This document shows positions 27,049-40,139 of a DNA stretch of 64,000 nt, in pieces; the stretch's first letter is position 1, and each line of letters begins with the position of its first letter. The stretch is taken from contig JAEQBH010004547.1 of the NCBI GenBank assembly GCA_016808115.1, positions 1-64,000 on the forward strand. The letters are read 5' to 3'. Source of the DNA: Tetrastigma voinierianum (taxonomy: Eukaryota > Streptophyta > Magnoliopsida > Vitales > Vitaceae). Position numbers and translations under genes: made by a program. The notes below the pieces were generated by a model. That model searched no databases, was not told the origin of the DNA, and saw nothing but the letters and a program-made list of their open reading frames with translations.

Positions 27049-28199
27049 GATTTTTATTGACTTTGTATTACATTTGGATTCATACCTCGAAAATCTTACT
27101 TTATTCGATGTCAAATTAAAGTGTTTATTAACCATTCAAAAGTATATTTAATATGATATTATTATCTTCAATTTCATTGTCTTGATATTAGAGGGTTTGT
27201 ACTTTATTTTCCTTTACTGACAAATCAATTTTAACTTTAGCCAGCCACCATTACAACCCCAAATTCAAATTTATTACAGAAGTTCACCCATAAGTCTTCC
27301 TTTATAAACAGAAAAAAATCAAGTCTATTGTTATCTTATTAAATGATTTACTGCTTACTCCCATATCTATTTGATATTCATCTACTTTAACGGAGAAAAG
27401 GCATTGAGAAGGAGGTCTCCCATTAAGTTTACTACCAAATTAAGTGTAATAAAAAAGAATGATGATATTTTAAAACTTATATGCATGTACTCACCTTTCT
27501 CTCTTTTAGATTTCTTTTTCTTTTTATAAAAAACCCATAAAAAAAAATTGGGAAAAAATCTAGCGTTTACCGACACACTACATTCTCACCAATTCCTTTT
27601 ATTTTATTTTTTTTCTTCATTCACATTTTTGGCTTTAGATCAACAAGTGGACCATAAAGCTTCTATGTTTGAAGTTTCTGAGAAAAGAAATGCTGAAAAA
27701 AGAAATAAAGTTAATTTTTCTCAACATTTGATTCTCCCTCTATTCTCTTAGAAAAATCATTACATAATTAAAAAAACTAGTTAGAGATTTATATACTGAA
27801 GTGGGTCTTTATTGTTTGAGAAAATAAGTGCAGTGGTAGTATGTTTGTTGTTGTTATTGAGTTAAATAAATTAATAAGCTTGAAGGTGCAAATAAAAATA
27901 ATAATTTATTATTTTTTTTACTTTTCCAACACTATTTTCCTCAAATTTCCCCAGGCAAAGATAAGCATAAGGTTTTGTTTAGTGAATAGAAGAAAATAAA
28001 CTTATTTTATAGTAAATTACAAACATAATAAAATATGAATATAATTTTGTTTTTATAAAGTAAATGAAGGGGAAATGCAGGGAAGGAATATTTAAGAAAT
28101 TTAATTGAATATAATTGCAATATATAATTAATTTATTTAGAAAATTTTAATTATTTGAATCTTATTAACTCTATGGATTCTCTTAATGACAATGGAGAT

Positions 28200-28650
28200 T
28201 TGAAAATATTAAAGCTTTATATAATTTAAATAAAACCAACTATATCAGACCATTTATTAGTTATTCCTACTGAAAATTGCTCTACCATCAAAAAAGTGTT
28301 TTGGAAAAAAAAAAGAAAGTATTTAATCAAATTTAGAAAATATTTTAAAGATCTAATTAATGTCTTAATGCAAACTTGGAAGATATTTAAGGCTTGGAAT
28401 ATTTGTTTAAAATAAAACCAACAATACTAAACCGATTTACTAGTGATTTTATAAATTATTTCTAATTTAGAAAGTGTTTTTGGAAAAAATTAAGTACCTA
28501 ATAAAATTTAGAAAATATTTTTTAAAACCTAATTTACATTATAGATATATTTTAAAAAATATTTTAGAAAAAAAAAAAAATACTTTAAAATACTTTAATT
28601 AAAAATGCTGCCCAATAAATTTATTAGTGATATATAAGCCTCAAGACCTA
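28200..28650. repeat. Two to three tandem copies of a ~190-bp AT-rich unit
   Basis: The word order TTAAAT..AAACCAAC, ATTTATTAG, AAAGTGTTTTGGAAAA, TAATCAAATTTAGAAAATATTTT and CTAATT at 28206-28370 recurs at about 28388-28545, with a partial third copy to 28650. The copies are diverged. No coding function is apparent. Confidence 0.6.
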
Positions 28651-30000
28651 TATTCACTTCTCATTCCAATATATATATTTTTCTAAAATAGCAATAAAAA
28701 TAAAAAATGTCAATCCAATTGTTAACGAATTTTATCTATATATTTACTTCTAAAAATAATTTTTAAAAATTAGCACCTTGATTTTACTGAATACTTGAAT
28801 TTTCCTTTTATTTTAAAGCTAGACACTTTATTTATTTATTTTTTTATTTAAAAACACTTTTTAGGTTTAAAGGTTTTTGTTTCAAAAAAAAAAAAAAAGT
28901 TTAAGGTTTATAAGAGTACAACAGGAATAGTTTTCAAAAACAAAGAAAAAATCATTTTGGTATTATTTGAATTTACTTATTGTTTTATGAATTTAATGTT
29001 TATGTGTTTTTGTGGCAAAGCAGAACAAAAATATGGTGGTTCTCGAGGTTAAAAAATATCTGACAAAATATTCGACGTTATATAGTTGATATTTTAGTTA
29101 ATGAATCAAATCACACAGACACACGATTTTGCTCAAAATAAAGAAGTCGCGTTTTGGAAAAATGGAAAAATCCGCCTGATATCGGCGATCAGACACAAAA
29201 GCCTTGGGGCTTGTGAAAAAAACTGTGGTTCCGTACCAACTGGAATATATCACACTTGCGAAGGTTTATTTATTTCTTAAGTACCTTTCACCAAGCACAA
29301 TGAAACTTTTTGTGTCTCAGTTTCAAACATTATAACAATCATTTGATTAATTTATCCTCAATAATTAATATTATTTCTTGTATGTTCTTTAATAATTATT
29401 ATAAATTTAGACTGTTTATAGAAAATATAGGAAAAAACAGTTTGAATTATCAAAGAAGACTCTTGATTCTGCCGTGCTGTAATTAATTGTCTCACAACAT
29501 GGAAAAAACCAAGGCTTGGCAGCTCTTGAGAGAGAAAATGAAGGTCTTCAGACTTTCAATACCTTCAAGCTAATTTTTGTATCTGATTCTGAATATCTTT
29601 AAGTTTTAAACAGTTCTCATCAGTCTTTCTGCTCCCGGTAAAGCCGATATTTTATAACAGTAGTTCTTGTTATTCTCTTGTTTTCAAACAAAAAATAGTT
29701 TTTAACTTTTAAAATTTTTGAGGAAGTGTTAATTTGTTTTATAGTTTTGAAAATAGTTTTTTTGTTCGAAAAAAACAAACGACCAGGAAAAGCGAGGCTT
29801 GTGTTTGGTTTTGTTTTTTGATTATGAAAACATGAAAAAATATCGCATTTAGGAGAAATTTAAAGAAATAAAGAACAGTTTTAAGAAAAGTAAGTAGCGT
29901 CTTTTACGCATTTTCTAAAACTGGAATTTCAAAAATATGAATAAAAATGGATTTAAAAAAAAAAAAAAAAGAGAAAAATGGAAGGTGAGGAAGAGAGTAA

Positions 30001-30353
30001 ATGAGGAGGGGGGGAGCGTGGGAGGGAATCATTAAAGAACAGAGGAGAATTAAATTTGAAATGGAAGGAGGAGAGGTTGAAAGAGCTGTTATAAGGAAGG
30101 CAGGACAAAATCATCACTGATTCTCAAAACAACTTTAAGCTCTGACAGCCCATCATGTCCCACCCCCTCCCATGTTTCTCACCTCCCCATCTCTTCTGCT
30201 CTGGCTCTCTCCAGCTTACCCCACCCTCCCCCCCACCATCTTCTTCCTTTTTGCCTGTTCCTTTTCATTCTCCTCCTCTTCCTAACCTTCCTCTAAATAT
30301 CACCTTCTTGCTGGATCAATTTAAATCCATCTTTTGAGGGTTTCGATTTTGGT
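30001..30353 (+). promoter_or_regulatory. Proximal promoter and pyrimidine-rich leader of fimbrin gene
   Basis: A purine-rich tract (about 29960-30070, GAGGAGGGGGGGAGCG) is followed by a strongly pyrimidine-rich tract (30150-30300, repeats of CCTCCC and CTTCTTCC) and then the fimbrin start codon at 30354. CT-rich 5' leaders are common in plant genes. No convincing TATA box or transcription start could be fixed. The small frame starting at 30155 would only be an upstream frame in this leader. Confidence 0.45.
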
Positions 30354-33300
30354 ATGGTGGGAGGAGACGAGTGTCCGACCGGTGGAGCTGGTTATTTTGG
30401 AGTTCTGGTGTCAGATCCATGGCTCCCAAGGCAGTTCACGCAAGTGGGCTCAGAAGATTGAAGGCTCATGTGAGTTCTAGTTCTTTGTTTATCTGCTCTG
30501 TCTGGGTTTGAATCTTGAATGCGAGATCTTGAATCTCACTGCTGATATTTTTTTGTTTTGTAGTTCATGAGCATGAGGCGGGAGGCCGACAATGGCCGGC
30601 TGAGCCTCCGAGATTTGTCATCCAAGATGTCCAGGCTCAAGGTTGTTGGCGAGAATCTGAGCGAGGAGGAGCGCGCTTCGTTTATTCGAGATTCGTACCA
30701 GAACTTGGATGAGGATCTTGATTTCGAGCTCTTCTGAGGCCAGGCACCAGATCAATTTGGTTCCGAAGAAGTGTGGAAGACGGAGAAAGTGATTTTTGAA
30801 TTCACGCGGATTTTCAGCTTTGGGTTCTTAGCAGGTCTTGACTTCAGCTCTTGAGTTCTAGGTAGGAAGTACTGCACCTATCTCTGTTCCTCAAAGCTGC
30901 AACCACCACTTTGCTTCACACGATTAGCGAATCCGAGAAGGCCTCGTATGTTGCACACATCAACAATTACCTCGGCGAAGATAAGTTTTTAAAGCAATAT
31001 TTTCCCTTGGGTGCTTCCACCAACAGTCATTCAGAATTGCTAGGGATGGAGTTCTTCTATGGTGATCTTCTTTGTTGTTTCTATTCTGATTATTTGTTTC
31101 AGTTTCTTCTTCCGTCAAGGTTCTCGTTCGATGATGCAGTAAGCTCATCAATGTTGCAGTTCCCGGAACGATTGATGAACGCGCCATTAACACGAAGAGA
31201 GTACTAAATCCTTGGGAGAGGAATGAAAATCACACCCTCTGCCTCAACTCTGCCAAAGCTATTGGATGTACTGTTATAGCCTCGGACTGGACTTCATTTG
31301 AGGAAGGGTATATATATTCCTTTTACATATCTGATACTTTCTTTGACAGTTAATTTTTATATCTTAAGTGATCTTTTGGTGGGTTTTACATCCTGGTGTA
31401 TCTCTGGACCTTTGGCACTCAAGTGTTGCTCGACCTCTAGATACCCGGCCAGTCATAATATACGTCAGTGCACATAAGCCGCTTTCTAAATATCGATTTG
31501 TGGTTGATGTATTCATCAGATGTTTGATGGATTTTAACTCCCAGTTCTTCCATCTATGGCAACAAATCACCTTAAGGATCAATAACGGGTAATTTGCCAC
31601 CTGGGTATAATTCTTTAGATGGGGTATATTTTCATTTGGGATTATGCTGGAGTCTTTGACATTCCAGTTGGCTTAAAGTTACTTTTCATTTTTCAATTTT
31701 GTTATTACTTTTGGGTTGCAATCTTCTTGGTCTTTTATTTTCTCCTCTGTTTCAGACTACAGTCTCCACCCCTGAAAGGTAGCCACTGAATTTATTTTTT
31801 GCGTTCCTATATATTTTCCTCTTCAAACTCTGAATTTCTATGTGTCCTGAATTGCGTTTTGACATGTCAGTTCCGAAGGCTTGAACAATTGGATTCCTAT
31901 GGATAAATTTGGTTTTTTTTTTTGCTTAACAACTACATCCCATCTGTATTTAGAACTAGCAATTGCTCAGCCTGGCGGGGAAGGGGTTTGTATGAAATGA
32001 GCCAGAGTATAAATGGGCAAAAAACTTGAAAATAGGATCATCCGAAGCCCTTCCCCCACTCATTGCCTTTCAAACCAAGCCAACCTTACTAACTCATATT
32101 ATAAGGATGCTAAATCATAAACAGAGGTGAACTCTACTTAAACAAACCCATGAGGCTACCCATACCAATTCATTCTGTTTTAGTAAAAAGAATCATATAC
32201 TTATCTCTTCTTCTACTTTCTGTTATGCTTTGTGCTGGACCAAATTGAAGTGTAATAATTTGTTACCTTGTTTTTTAGTTTTGCTGTTGTCCTTGTCTGG
32301 AAATCTAATACCTTTTTGTTTTTGTTTTCAGCGCCATCTTGTGCTTGGTGTGATATCTCAAATAATCAAGGTAAGATTCTAATGGTTATCAACTTATTTA
32401 ATCTTTTTATTGATTGTTACTTCTGTGAATAGAATATGAACTGTATTTATGAAAGGGAAGCCTTCAGGACTTCGGGCCATTAAGTTAAATTCTGGATGCA
32501 GATTACATATGCATCATTACTTTGGATCTGGGTGAGTTTTGACCTTTTTAATGCTTTTCTTTACAGATTCAACTTTTAGCAGATCTCAACTTGAAGAAAA
32601 CACCTCAGTTGGTGGAGTTGGTTGATGATAGTAAGGTGACAATTTTACTGAAAAGTTAGAAGTTTTTGTTTCTTAGCTACTGGCTTAAAGGGTTTTATAT
32701 GAATTATTTCTAGTATAAACATGATTTCAATTATATTGAAAATCAACAGGATGTGGAAGAGCTGATGAGCCTACCCCCAGAGAAGATCTTACTCCGGTGG
32801 ATGAATTTTCAACTGAAGAAAGCGGGATATAAGAGAACAGTTACAAACTTCTCTACTGATGTGAAGGTAAAAAAGAAATTAAGTTTTGACCTAGTGTTTT
32901 TAATTTTTAATTTTTTGTGGCTAATTTGCTTTTCTTGTCTCTGCCTTCTCTTTCATGTATTTAATAAAGTAAATCTTTTGAAATTTCAAAATCAATAGAA
33001 GAAAACGGTACTGACCTCTGTAGACAAAGCTTGTCATATTTCTTATCATAGGGCTAGATAGAACTCAAAATCTCTACAGTACATTGAATTCTTCAGCCAC
33101 TTCGGAATAAAATCAAACTAAACAATTCTGTGTTATTTGAGATATAACTGAAAGCCTCTAAAATTCTCCTAGACTGAATAGCATGAAGGCTAAAAGAATG
33201 TCTAGTTTTATAAATGCCTGATTGACTTCATCATGTTTATGCTAAAGAAACTATGATTACGTAAGAGGTAATCTTCTTCCACTGTATAGAAGAAAGTAGC

Positions 33301-36300
33301 ACCATATTTGCTGGCTCTGGAATCTTTTTGTCTTGAAATTTGATAATTTCTTTGTAGAAGTATCATTAATTAATGGCAGTAGTTTCTAGTAATAGCTGTG
33401 GCACTTTTAACTGAAGATTTGGTTTTGTTGCTGTCAGTTTCCACCTAGGATGCTGGCTCCATCCATTGCCAAAACAAGGATTGTCGTTTTCCTTACCGTT
33501 ACCAATTTGTACGCTGTGGTTTCTTGTCTATGACATGGACTTGGGAGAATTGTTGTGAATGTTGGTCTAGACATCTGATTTGTCAAATTCCCAAATCTTG
33601 GGATAATAACACTACTAGGCTATCCATATTATTGATCTTTTTTACCTACTATGATGTAGCTTGGTTTTTATGTGTTGGTGCGTTTTAAAATTCTTTCTAT
33701 AGAAAAAACGTACTAAGATATTCTAATTTGAATGAACTCTTAACGCAGTTGGGATCAGCTCTTGTTCCTTTGCTGGTTAATCTTGTTGGTTAGTCATATA
33801 ATTGATGGCTTCCTATGGTATACCTTCTTTTGTTCTTATTTTGGTTACTATTGTTGGTCATTTGTTCCATGTTCTGGTCTGCATCGTAGCCATGTAGGTG
33901 ATCCATGGTTATATACAAGAAATGCAAGATTATATTCTATATTTACGTTTCTTTGTTTTCAAGAGTTAAATCTTCCCTACATATTTCAATAATGAAAAGA
34001 CCACCAATTTAGTTTAATGGTGTGTTGTATTATTATTATTTTTTTAAAACTCTGTATATTCTTGCTGCCTATTCTCTAGATGATTCCAGTTGTTTAACAA
34101 ATTATATGCTTCGACTCCAGGATGGGGAGGCATATGCTCACCTCCTAAATGTGCTTGCACCTGAGCATAGCAATCCATCTACATTGTCTGTGAAAGATCC
34201 ATTCGAAAGAGCAAAGTTAATTCTTGAACATGCAGATAGGATGGGTTGCAAGAGATACTTAACTGCGAGAGATATTGTGGAAGGTTCTCCAAATCTTAAC
34301 CTTGCTTTTGTTGCACACATTTTTCAACACAGGTGAGGATGGACTCTTTTATGAGCAGTTAATTCCACTTAAATATTTACTCTTGGATTTTGAATTGGTT
34401 ATAAACCTCTAATGTTCATAATTTTCAAGTTGCAAGCACATTATGAATTTTATGCAAATGTTTTTTCTTCAATTTAGTGTTAGAAAAACAACAGACGTCA
34501 ATTCATCTGTGTTTCTACCGAATCTCTGTTTGACTTTTAACTCTCTCTCTCTCTCTCATGCATATGCCCTTTGCTTACCTTTTATACAACTGTTGATATG
34601 TCAAGCCAAAAGAAATATATGATTAACTTGATAGTCATTGAAATGATAGTGTTCATTTTTTCTACATCATAGGCTCTTCGTCGATAGATATAACTTTTAG
34701 TCTTGACATATCCAGTTTAGCATAAGTATTTCATCTTAGAGTTTTATGTCATCTATGAAGAATGAAGCCTCTAGACTAGACTTTGGTGTACTTGCTAGGG
34801 TTGCCAGTACTATGCTGTAAGTTGACACAACTCATCAGAGAGGTTGTAATTGGAAATTGTTGCACCTTTTTAAAGTTCCTCGATTTAAACTTTGTTGATT
34901 CATACATTTTCTTTCATGTGTATCTCCATTAAGAGTTCATTGATGTAATACGTAACTTTTATTTGCATGTAAGTAGGAACATGCTTAAAGCAAAACAGAT
35001 ATCTTTTCTTGAAACTTTACCAGATGACACCCAAATCTCTAGAAGAAGGCTTTTTTCAGCTTCTGGATGAATAGTCTTGGAAATTCAACATACATCGACA
35101 ATGTCTTTGAAGATTTGAGAAATGGGTGAGTGCAGTTCTATTAATTTATTATCTCTTCTCTGTAATCACAAGTAATTTATATCATAGTATTTATTACTGA
35201 CTTTTAAAATACAAATAATGAATAAGGTTCTGGCATCACAATTCTGACTTGATATTTAGGGTTCATTATCAATTTTTTAAGTTAAAATCAACAAGCAAAT
35301 TTTAACAGTTTTTAAGTATAGGAAAATATTGTGTTTGGAAGATTGAAACTTGCTCAGGTATTATTTTGAAAATTTTGCAATGGCTTTTACTGCATTGAAG
35401 GATTTTCAAATTGAGGCTCACTTTCTAAAAGAATTAATTTTTGTTATTCATTTTTAACCTTCTGAGTGGGTACTTCTTGAGACTCTTGACAAGGTGTCCC
35501 AGAGTTGATGAATTGGAAGATTGCATTAAGGCCTCCATTCAAAGTACCTTTCAGAAAAGGAAGTAGAAAACTGCAACCAAGTTGTGAAGATTGGGAAACA
35601 ATTAAAGTTTTCCCTGGTTAATGTTGCTGGAAATGATATTGTACAGGGAAACAAGAAACTAATATTGGGTATGTTGTTTAACATTCCTTTTTTCCTATGT
35701 ATCAAATACTAATTTGATTCTCTGAAAAAGATCAGTGTGCTTATATTCAACTTATTTGTGGCAATTGATGCGATTCAACATCCTCCAACTTCTAAAGAAC
35801 TTGAGATTTCATTCTCATGGGAAGGAAATCACTGATGCTGATATTCTTGAATGGGCAAACAGCAGAGTGAGAAGTTCGGGAGGTCAAAGCCATATGGATA
35901 GTTTTAAGGTATTATTCCTAGAACTGTTTATCTATCTATATACCATCTATATCACTTTGGGGTATATTTGTGGAAAATACCATAAAAGTGATGCTTTCTA
36001 AGTCCATTTGTTCATAAGAAAAGTTTGGTGGACTGGATGTCTCTTATCATGTAAACTTAATTTTAATTTCGTACAGTTCCTTAGCTAAAATTTCAATTTT
36101 CATATGTTCTTAACCATGATAAAGGTCTTAAATTTATGACTGGATAATTATCCAAGTTTGATGATTTATGTACTATTTAAGATTCTATTTAGTTTGAATT
36201 TTCTGGATAAGAAGAGTTTCTTAGATGGCAATCAAATTCATTTAATTGTTATTTTAATTTCACAGGATAAGAGTTTGTCAGATGGCATTTTTTTCCTTGA

Positions 36301-37975
36301 GCTGCTTAGTTCTGTGCAGCCTAGAGCTGTAAATTGGAGTCTTGTTACGAAAGGACAAACTGGTATGGTTTCTTCTATTTATATGTGGTTGTTCTTGAAT
36401 TTAGTTACATTAATCATTTGTTGAGTTTCATCTTTCTTAGAAAATTTCATCATATAATTCTTGACATTATTATGAGTGAGTTTATGTCCATATACACCTC
36501 TTGGATTTTGAATTGGTTATAAATCTTTAATGTTGGTTGCATGTGCTGGATAAGTTGTTCTTAGTTGGTTGCTTCGGTAGTCCTTTAAATGGCAACAAAT
36601 TTTTGAGCTTGGAAAGGAGTCAATAGAATAATCCCTCTTTCTATAGAGGCTAATCATCTCCTCCTTGAGTGCAAGTTTGAATTCAAACTCATCCTGATCT
36701 TGACCATTAATATTTTATTTTTGTTTTTCTTTTCTTGTTTTTTGCTTTGTTTTGTTTTGTTTTGTTTTTATGTTTGTTTTTGTGACTGGGTTAATTTGAA
36801 ATTTAACATCATCTCAAAAGTGGTCATTCTGTTTTTCCCTCTAAATTTGGGGGCAATGTAGATGAGGAGAAAAAGATGAATGCCAGCTATATCATCAGTA
36901 TAACGAAACTTGGATGTTCAATATTTTTGCTTCTTGAAGACATCACAGAGGTATGTATATGTGGGATCATCAGATGGATGAATGCCAGATGGATTTCTCA
37001 TTTTTAGAACAGTAATATGATTGGAAATGGCAATGACATGGACCATTTACGCTTTAACGAGGCGAGGCCACCTAAACTTTCCACGGGATAAGGTGCATAA
37101 ATGCTCATGACTTATAGCCGTATGTCCAATTTAACCTTTGAGTTTTTTTTTCGGTCTATAGGTGCCCCCGACTTTAGTGTTGTGTAGCTCTCATCCATGC
37201 CCTTGTTGTCACGATCTTGCACATATGGACAAACGGGAGCTATCCCGCGTGTAAGCTCCCGTCTTAACGTTTAATGCCTGTTTGTCTCTATCCCATGAAA
37301 GTCAGTGCGGTGGGGCGCTGAATGAGCTTCGACACTAAGCGTGTCCAGACACTTATGGACGAAAAACTCAAGGGCTAAATTGGACATAAGGATATAAGTC
37401 AAGGGCATTTATGCACCATATCCCAACTTTCCACGCCATTTGGTTTGTGAATATATTAGCCCTTGTCACCTCTATATAGCCTAACACAGAAAATCAAATC
37501 ATCTCTCATAAGTTAGATACTTCAGCTATTTTATGTACCATGATGATCATCAACAAACTTATAGAAATTGAATTTTATAGGATTTCCATCCACATAATAT
37601 AGTGGTACAGCTAACAAGGTGGAGGAAATTCAACTGGATTTCTTATATTTAGAACAGTGATGGCTGGAAATGAAACCGAAAAAGACAGAATTAAGGCCAT
37701 GCTAGAAACAAATGTGTATCTATTTTATTTATAAATTTTCCTGCTAAAATTTACTCAGCTGAATTTTACCATGATGATACACTTCATCAGGTAAATCAGA
37801 AGATGATCCTCACATTGACAGCAAGTATCATGTACTGGTTTCTGAAACAACCTGTTGAAGAAAGACCATCAGGAGCTTCAGATAGCGAGAATGGAAGCCA
37901 ATCTGAAGCACGATCTCAAACTCAGCAATGGATGACACTGCATCAGAGTCATCGATGGCGAATGGGACTAGATGA
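30354..37975 (+). CDS. FIM5-like: Fimbrin (plastin-type actin-bundling protein), 14 exons
   Basis: Fimbrins cross-link actin filaments through four calponin-homology domains that form two actin-binding modules, behind a short EF-hand-like N-terminus. Exons: 30354-30469 (GYFGVLVSDPWL), 30564-~30740 (MSMRREADNGRL), ~30884-31061 (HTISESEKASYVAHINNYLG), 31140-31307, 32332-32370, 32567-32635, 32750-32866, 34121-34332 (DGEAYAHLLNVLAPEH), 34977-35125, 35467-35668, 35751-35908, 36266-36362, 36862-36950 and 37791-37975. Nearly all introns have GT..AG borders. Small indels break the frame in exon 1 (a base missing in GTGGCTC versus expected GTGGAGCTC), at the ends of exons 2 and 3, and in exons 9, 10 and 14. 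Exon 11 lacks a normal AG acceptor (TTCAA before 35751). The true C-terminus is MDDTASESSMANGTR, stop 37973-37975. The start at 30354 is in frame, but plant fimbrins usually start nearer GYFGV. Confidence 0.92.
36987..37672. repeat. Short direct repeat on both sides of the MITE
   Basis: GATTTCTCATTTTTAGAACAG (split: GATTTCTCATT, TTTAGAACAG) with GGAAATGG at about 36987-37031 resembles GATTTCTTATATTTAGAACAG with GGAAATG at 37637-37672. The two are about 650 bp apart in the same intron, outside the MITE. A small local duplication is the simplest reading. Confidence 0.5.
37085..37434. mobile_element. Mutator-type MITE with long terminal inverted repeats
   Basis: A 350-bp nonautonomous DNA transposon in the last intron of the fimbrin gene. 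The left end GGGATAAGGTGCATAAATG and the reverse complement of the right end, GGGATATGGTGCATAAATG, start inverted repeats of about 75 bp. The match continues through GACTTATA, ATGTCCAATTTA and TTGAGTTTTT. It is flanked by a perfect 10-bp direct repeat AACTTTCCAC (37075-37084 and 37435-37444). Long inverted repeats with a 9-10 bp target duplication point to the Mutator superfamily. The interior is GC-richer and noncoding. It needs a transposase from elsewhere. Confidence 0.9.
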
Positions 37976-38364
37976 ATTGGGTGTTTGCTACTGAACTTTT
38001 GCTAAAAGTTCTATAGATTCTTTCCCCCCTATTGATTTGTTTTCCTCTCTTGGATTCAAATTTGATGTTGAAAGTCATTGTATGGCATTGATACATGTAC
38101 TTCTGAAGCAAATTTTGCTAAAAGCATATAAGCATATGTGAATAGTGTCTTTTTTTTTTTTTTAATTTCAAGAATGTATTTGTATTGTATTTATTTTGTT
38201 TGCACAATACTATGACTACATTTTTTGCTGATTTGTCATAATTTCTATGTAGAAAGATAAGTTCTTGAGGCTAATAACTTGCTAACCACAAGAATCTGAG
38301 TCTACAGAATGACCTTTCCATTAGCATTTTGTGAAAAAGAGGATGGCCTCAACATGATTGAAGT

Positions 38365-39612
38365 AAGAGGCATCTCCAATCATAATTCTCAATTTTTATT
38401 TTCAAATCGACATTTTTTCTATATTTGGAGATGATCAGACTTACTTTTTTCACTTCAATCTTCAACTAACAGTCTCTTAATTCATCTTCAAACCACTATT
38501 TACATATCCAAATATTATAAAAAAAAATTGGAGAAAAGTGTTTTATAATTAACTTTTTCACTTTTTATTATTATAAAAATAAAAAAGAAAAAGGTTAATA
38601 GCGTCTAACTATTCATATCTTCATATTTGGAGATGCAAATGGAGAATAGTTGGAATGAGTTTTTTTTTTTTTATGAAAATCTCCATACATGAACAAGGAG
38701 ATGCAAAATCGAAAATGGTTGGAATTTAGCACAGAGTATCTCACGTAGTAAGTTTAAATTTTGTCTTAATTTGACATCTTCTTTATATTTGGAAATGATA
38801 GAGCATACTTTTCTTACCTTAATAAACAATCTTTAATTAGTTTCAAATAACTATTCAATATAGTGACCAAAATTAAAGGAGAAAGGTACTTTACTATTCA
38901 CTTTTTTCATATTTTTCTTATTACAAAAATAAAAAGTGGGTAAATAGTATCTTACTCTTATCTTTCCAAATAAAGAGAAGTGTCACTATTCACATATTCG
39001 AAGGAAATATTTGGTTAAAAGATATCAAATAACCTTAAATTTGTAAATTTAACATTTCACATGTTTTTACTTGAAAAATAATCCATTTTGGACAAAAAAA
39101 AGCGTCATTCTTTATTTTACATATGCTACAATATCTTAAAAGAGAGGACATTTTGCAAGAAAATAATAAGGAGCATTTTATCAAATCTGTATAAAAAAAT
39201 TGATAGATAGCCCAAAGAGGTTTAAAGCGGGTTTGATAACGTCTTTTAATCAAATCGAATATGCAAATAGAAAATAGTTGGAAGATGAATTTTGCGTAAA
39301 ATCTCTATATAGAGATGCTGTTGAAGCATGATATTCATATTAAACCCAAATCTATAAAAGCAAACTTAGGAGAGTTGGGTCATTAACGTGGTGTCGGAGG
39401 CTTGGTTTGAGCGGGAGGTCACGAGTTGAATCCTCTCCTTGCAGTTTAATCGTATTTCATTTGAAAGTCGTAATGGACTCTGGCTCCCGCGTACGGTGTG
39501 AGGCCCGTATGCCGTGAGGGAGGGTGTTGAAGCGTGATGTTCATGTGCGATCATAAGCCGAGGCTTTTAGGAGAGTTGGTCATTTAACAGATGCAAATAG
39601 AGAGATGCCCTT
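38365..39612. repeat. MITE-like DNA with GGCATCTCC ends
   Basis: The stretch starts AGGCATCTCCAATCA and ends AGAGATGCCCTTGAG, so its tips are inverted repeats. Internal copies of GGAGATGCAAA occur at 38630, 38697 and near the end, with blocks such as ATATTTGGAGATG repeated at 38430, 38625 and 38790. It is AT-rich and noncoding and may be two or three related MITEs side by side. A TRIM element has inserted into its right part (39319-39589). GAGCATCTCCAA-type ends are typical of PIF/Harbinger MITEs; that assignment is inference. Confidence 0.5.
39319..39589 (+). mobile_element. TRIM retrotransposon (271 bp)
   Basis: A terminal-repeat retrotransposon in miniature. The 5' LTR (39319-39388) and 3' LTR (39525-39589) both begin TGTTGAAGC and share TTAGGAGAGTTG and CATT(T)AAC near their ends. 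Directly after the 5' LTR, TGGTGTCGGAGGC (39389-39401) matches an initiator-Met tRNA primer-binding site. A polypurine tract GTGAGGGAGGG lies just before the 3' LTR. A perfect 5-bp target duplication GATGC flanks it (39314-39318 and 39590-39594). It has no coding capacity and would depend on proteins of other LTR elements. The minus-strand frame crossing it is spurious. Confidence 0.9.
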
Positions 39613-40139
39613 GAGAAAAAAAAAACAATAATAGAGGGTTAACAAATTTTAATCCACCATAGATTGGATTGGGTTGTGACTAAGTAGTCATACAAATCCT
39701 ATAGCTCATTTCCAACAGCCATTATAGCCTGAAACTGAAACATATTTGTCCCAAATTGTAAACAGGGTGGAATATCTTATATTCATTGGAGAGGAGAAGC
39801 ATGTACTAAACACCAATGCAAAATGAAACCAGCATCCTACATATAGGATTCAACAACTAATTAAGTGTCTATTTGTTTACCCTTTTTGAAAATAGTTTTT
39901 TGTTTTGAAAAACAAAAAGAACAAGGAAAACACACAAAATGTTTGGTTAAAGATTTTTTTTTCTTCTAAAAACATGAAAAGCAATAAATTCAGAGAATAA
40001 GAATAATTTTCGTAGTGTTTTTGTGCTTTCAAAAAATGTTTTCAAGAACGATTTTTTAAAAACCCGGAACCAAGCAGGCTAAGACATGTGTGTGCACACA
40101 TTGTAGAGATTCAAAAGGACCCTTTACAAAAGAAAAGAG
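39613..40139. other. Intergenic DNA
   Basis: No gene seen. It includes the dispersed motif with TTTGAAAATAGTTTTTTG and AAAAACATGAAAA words (39880-40060) that is also found at other places in the window and is probably a small hAT-like or other MITE. Confidence 0.4.

Larger units (their letters stand above)
24366..29950. other. AT-rich intergenic DNA upstream of the fimbrin gene
   Basis: No recognisable gene. Short open frames (for example 26636-26839 and 27548-27751 on plus) have no domain and show biased, low-complexity composition. The stretch near 29650-29850 holds the dispersed motif with paired GTTTTCAAA and GAAAAACAA words that also occurs near 19560, 39860 and 5330. Confidence 0.55.
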
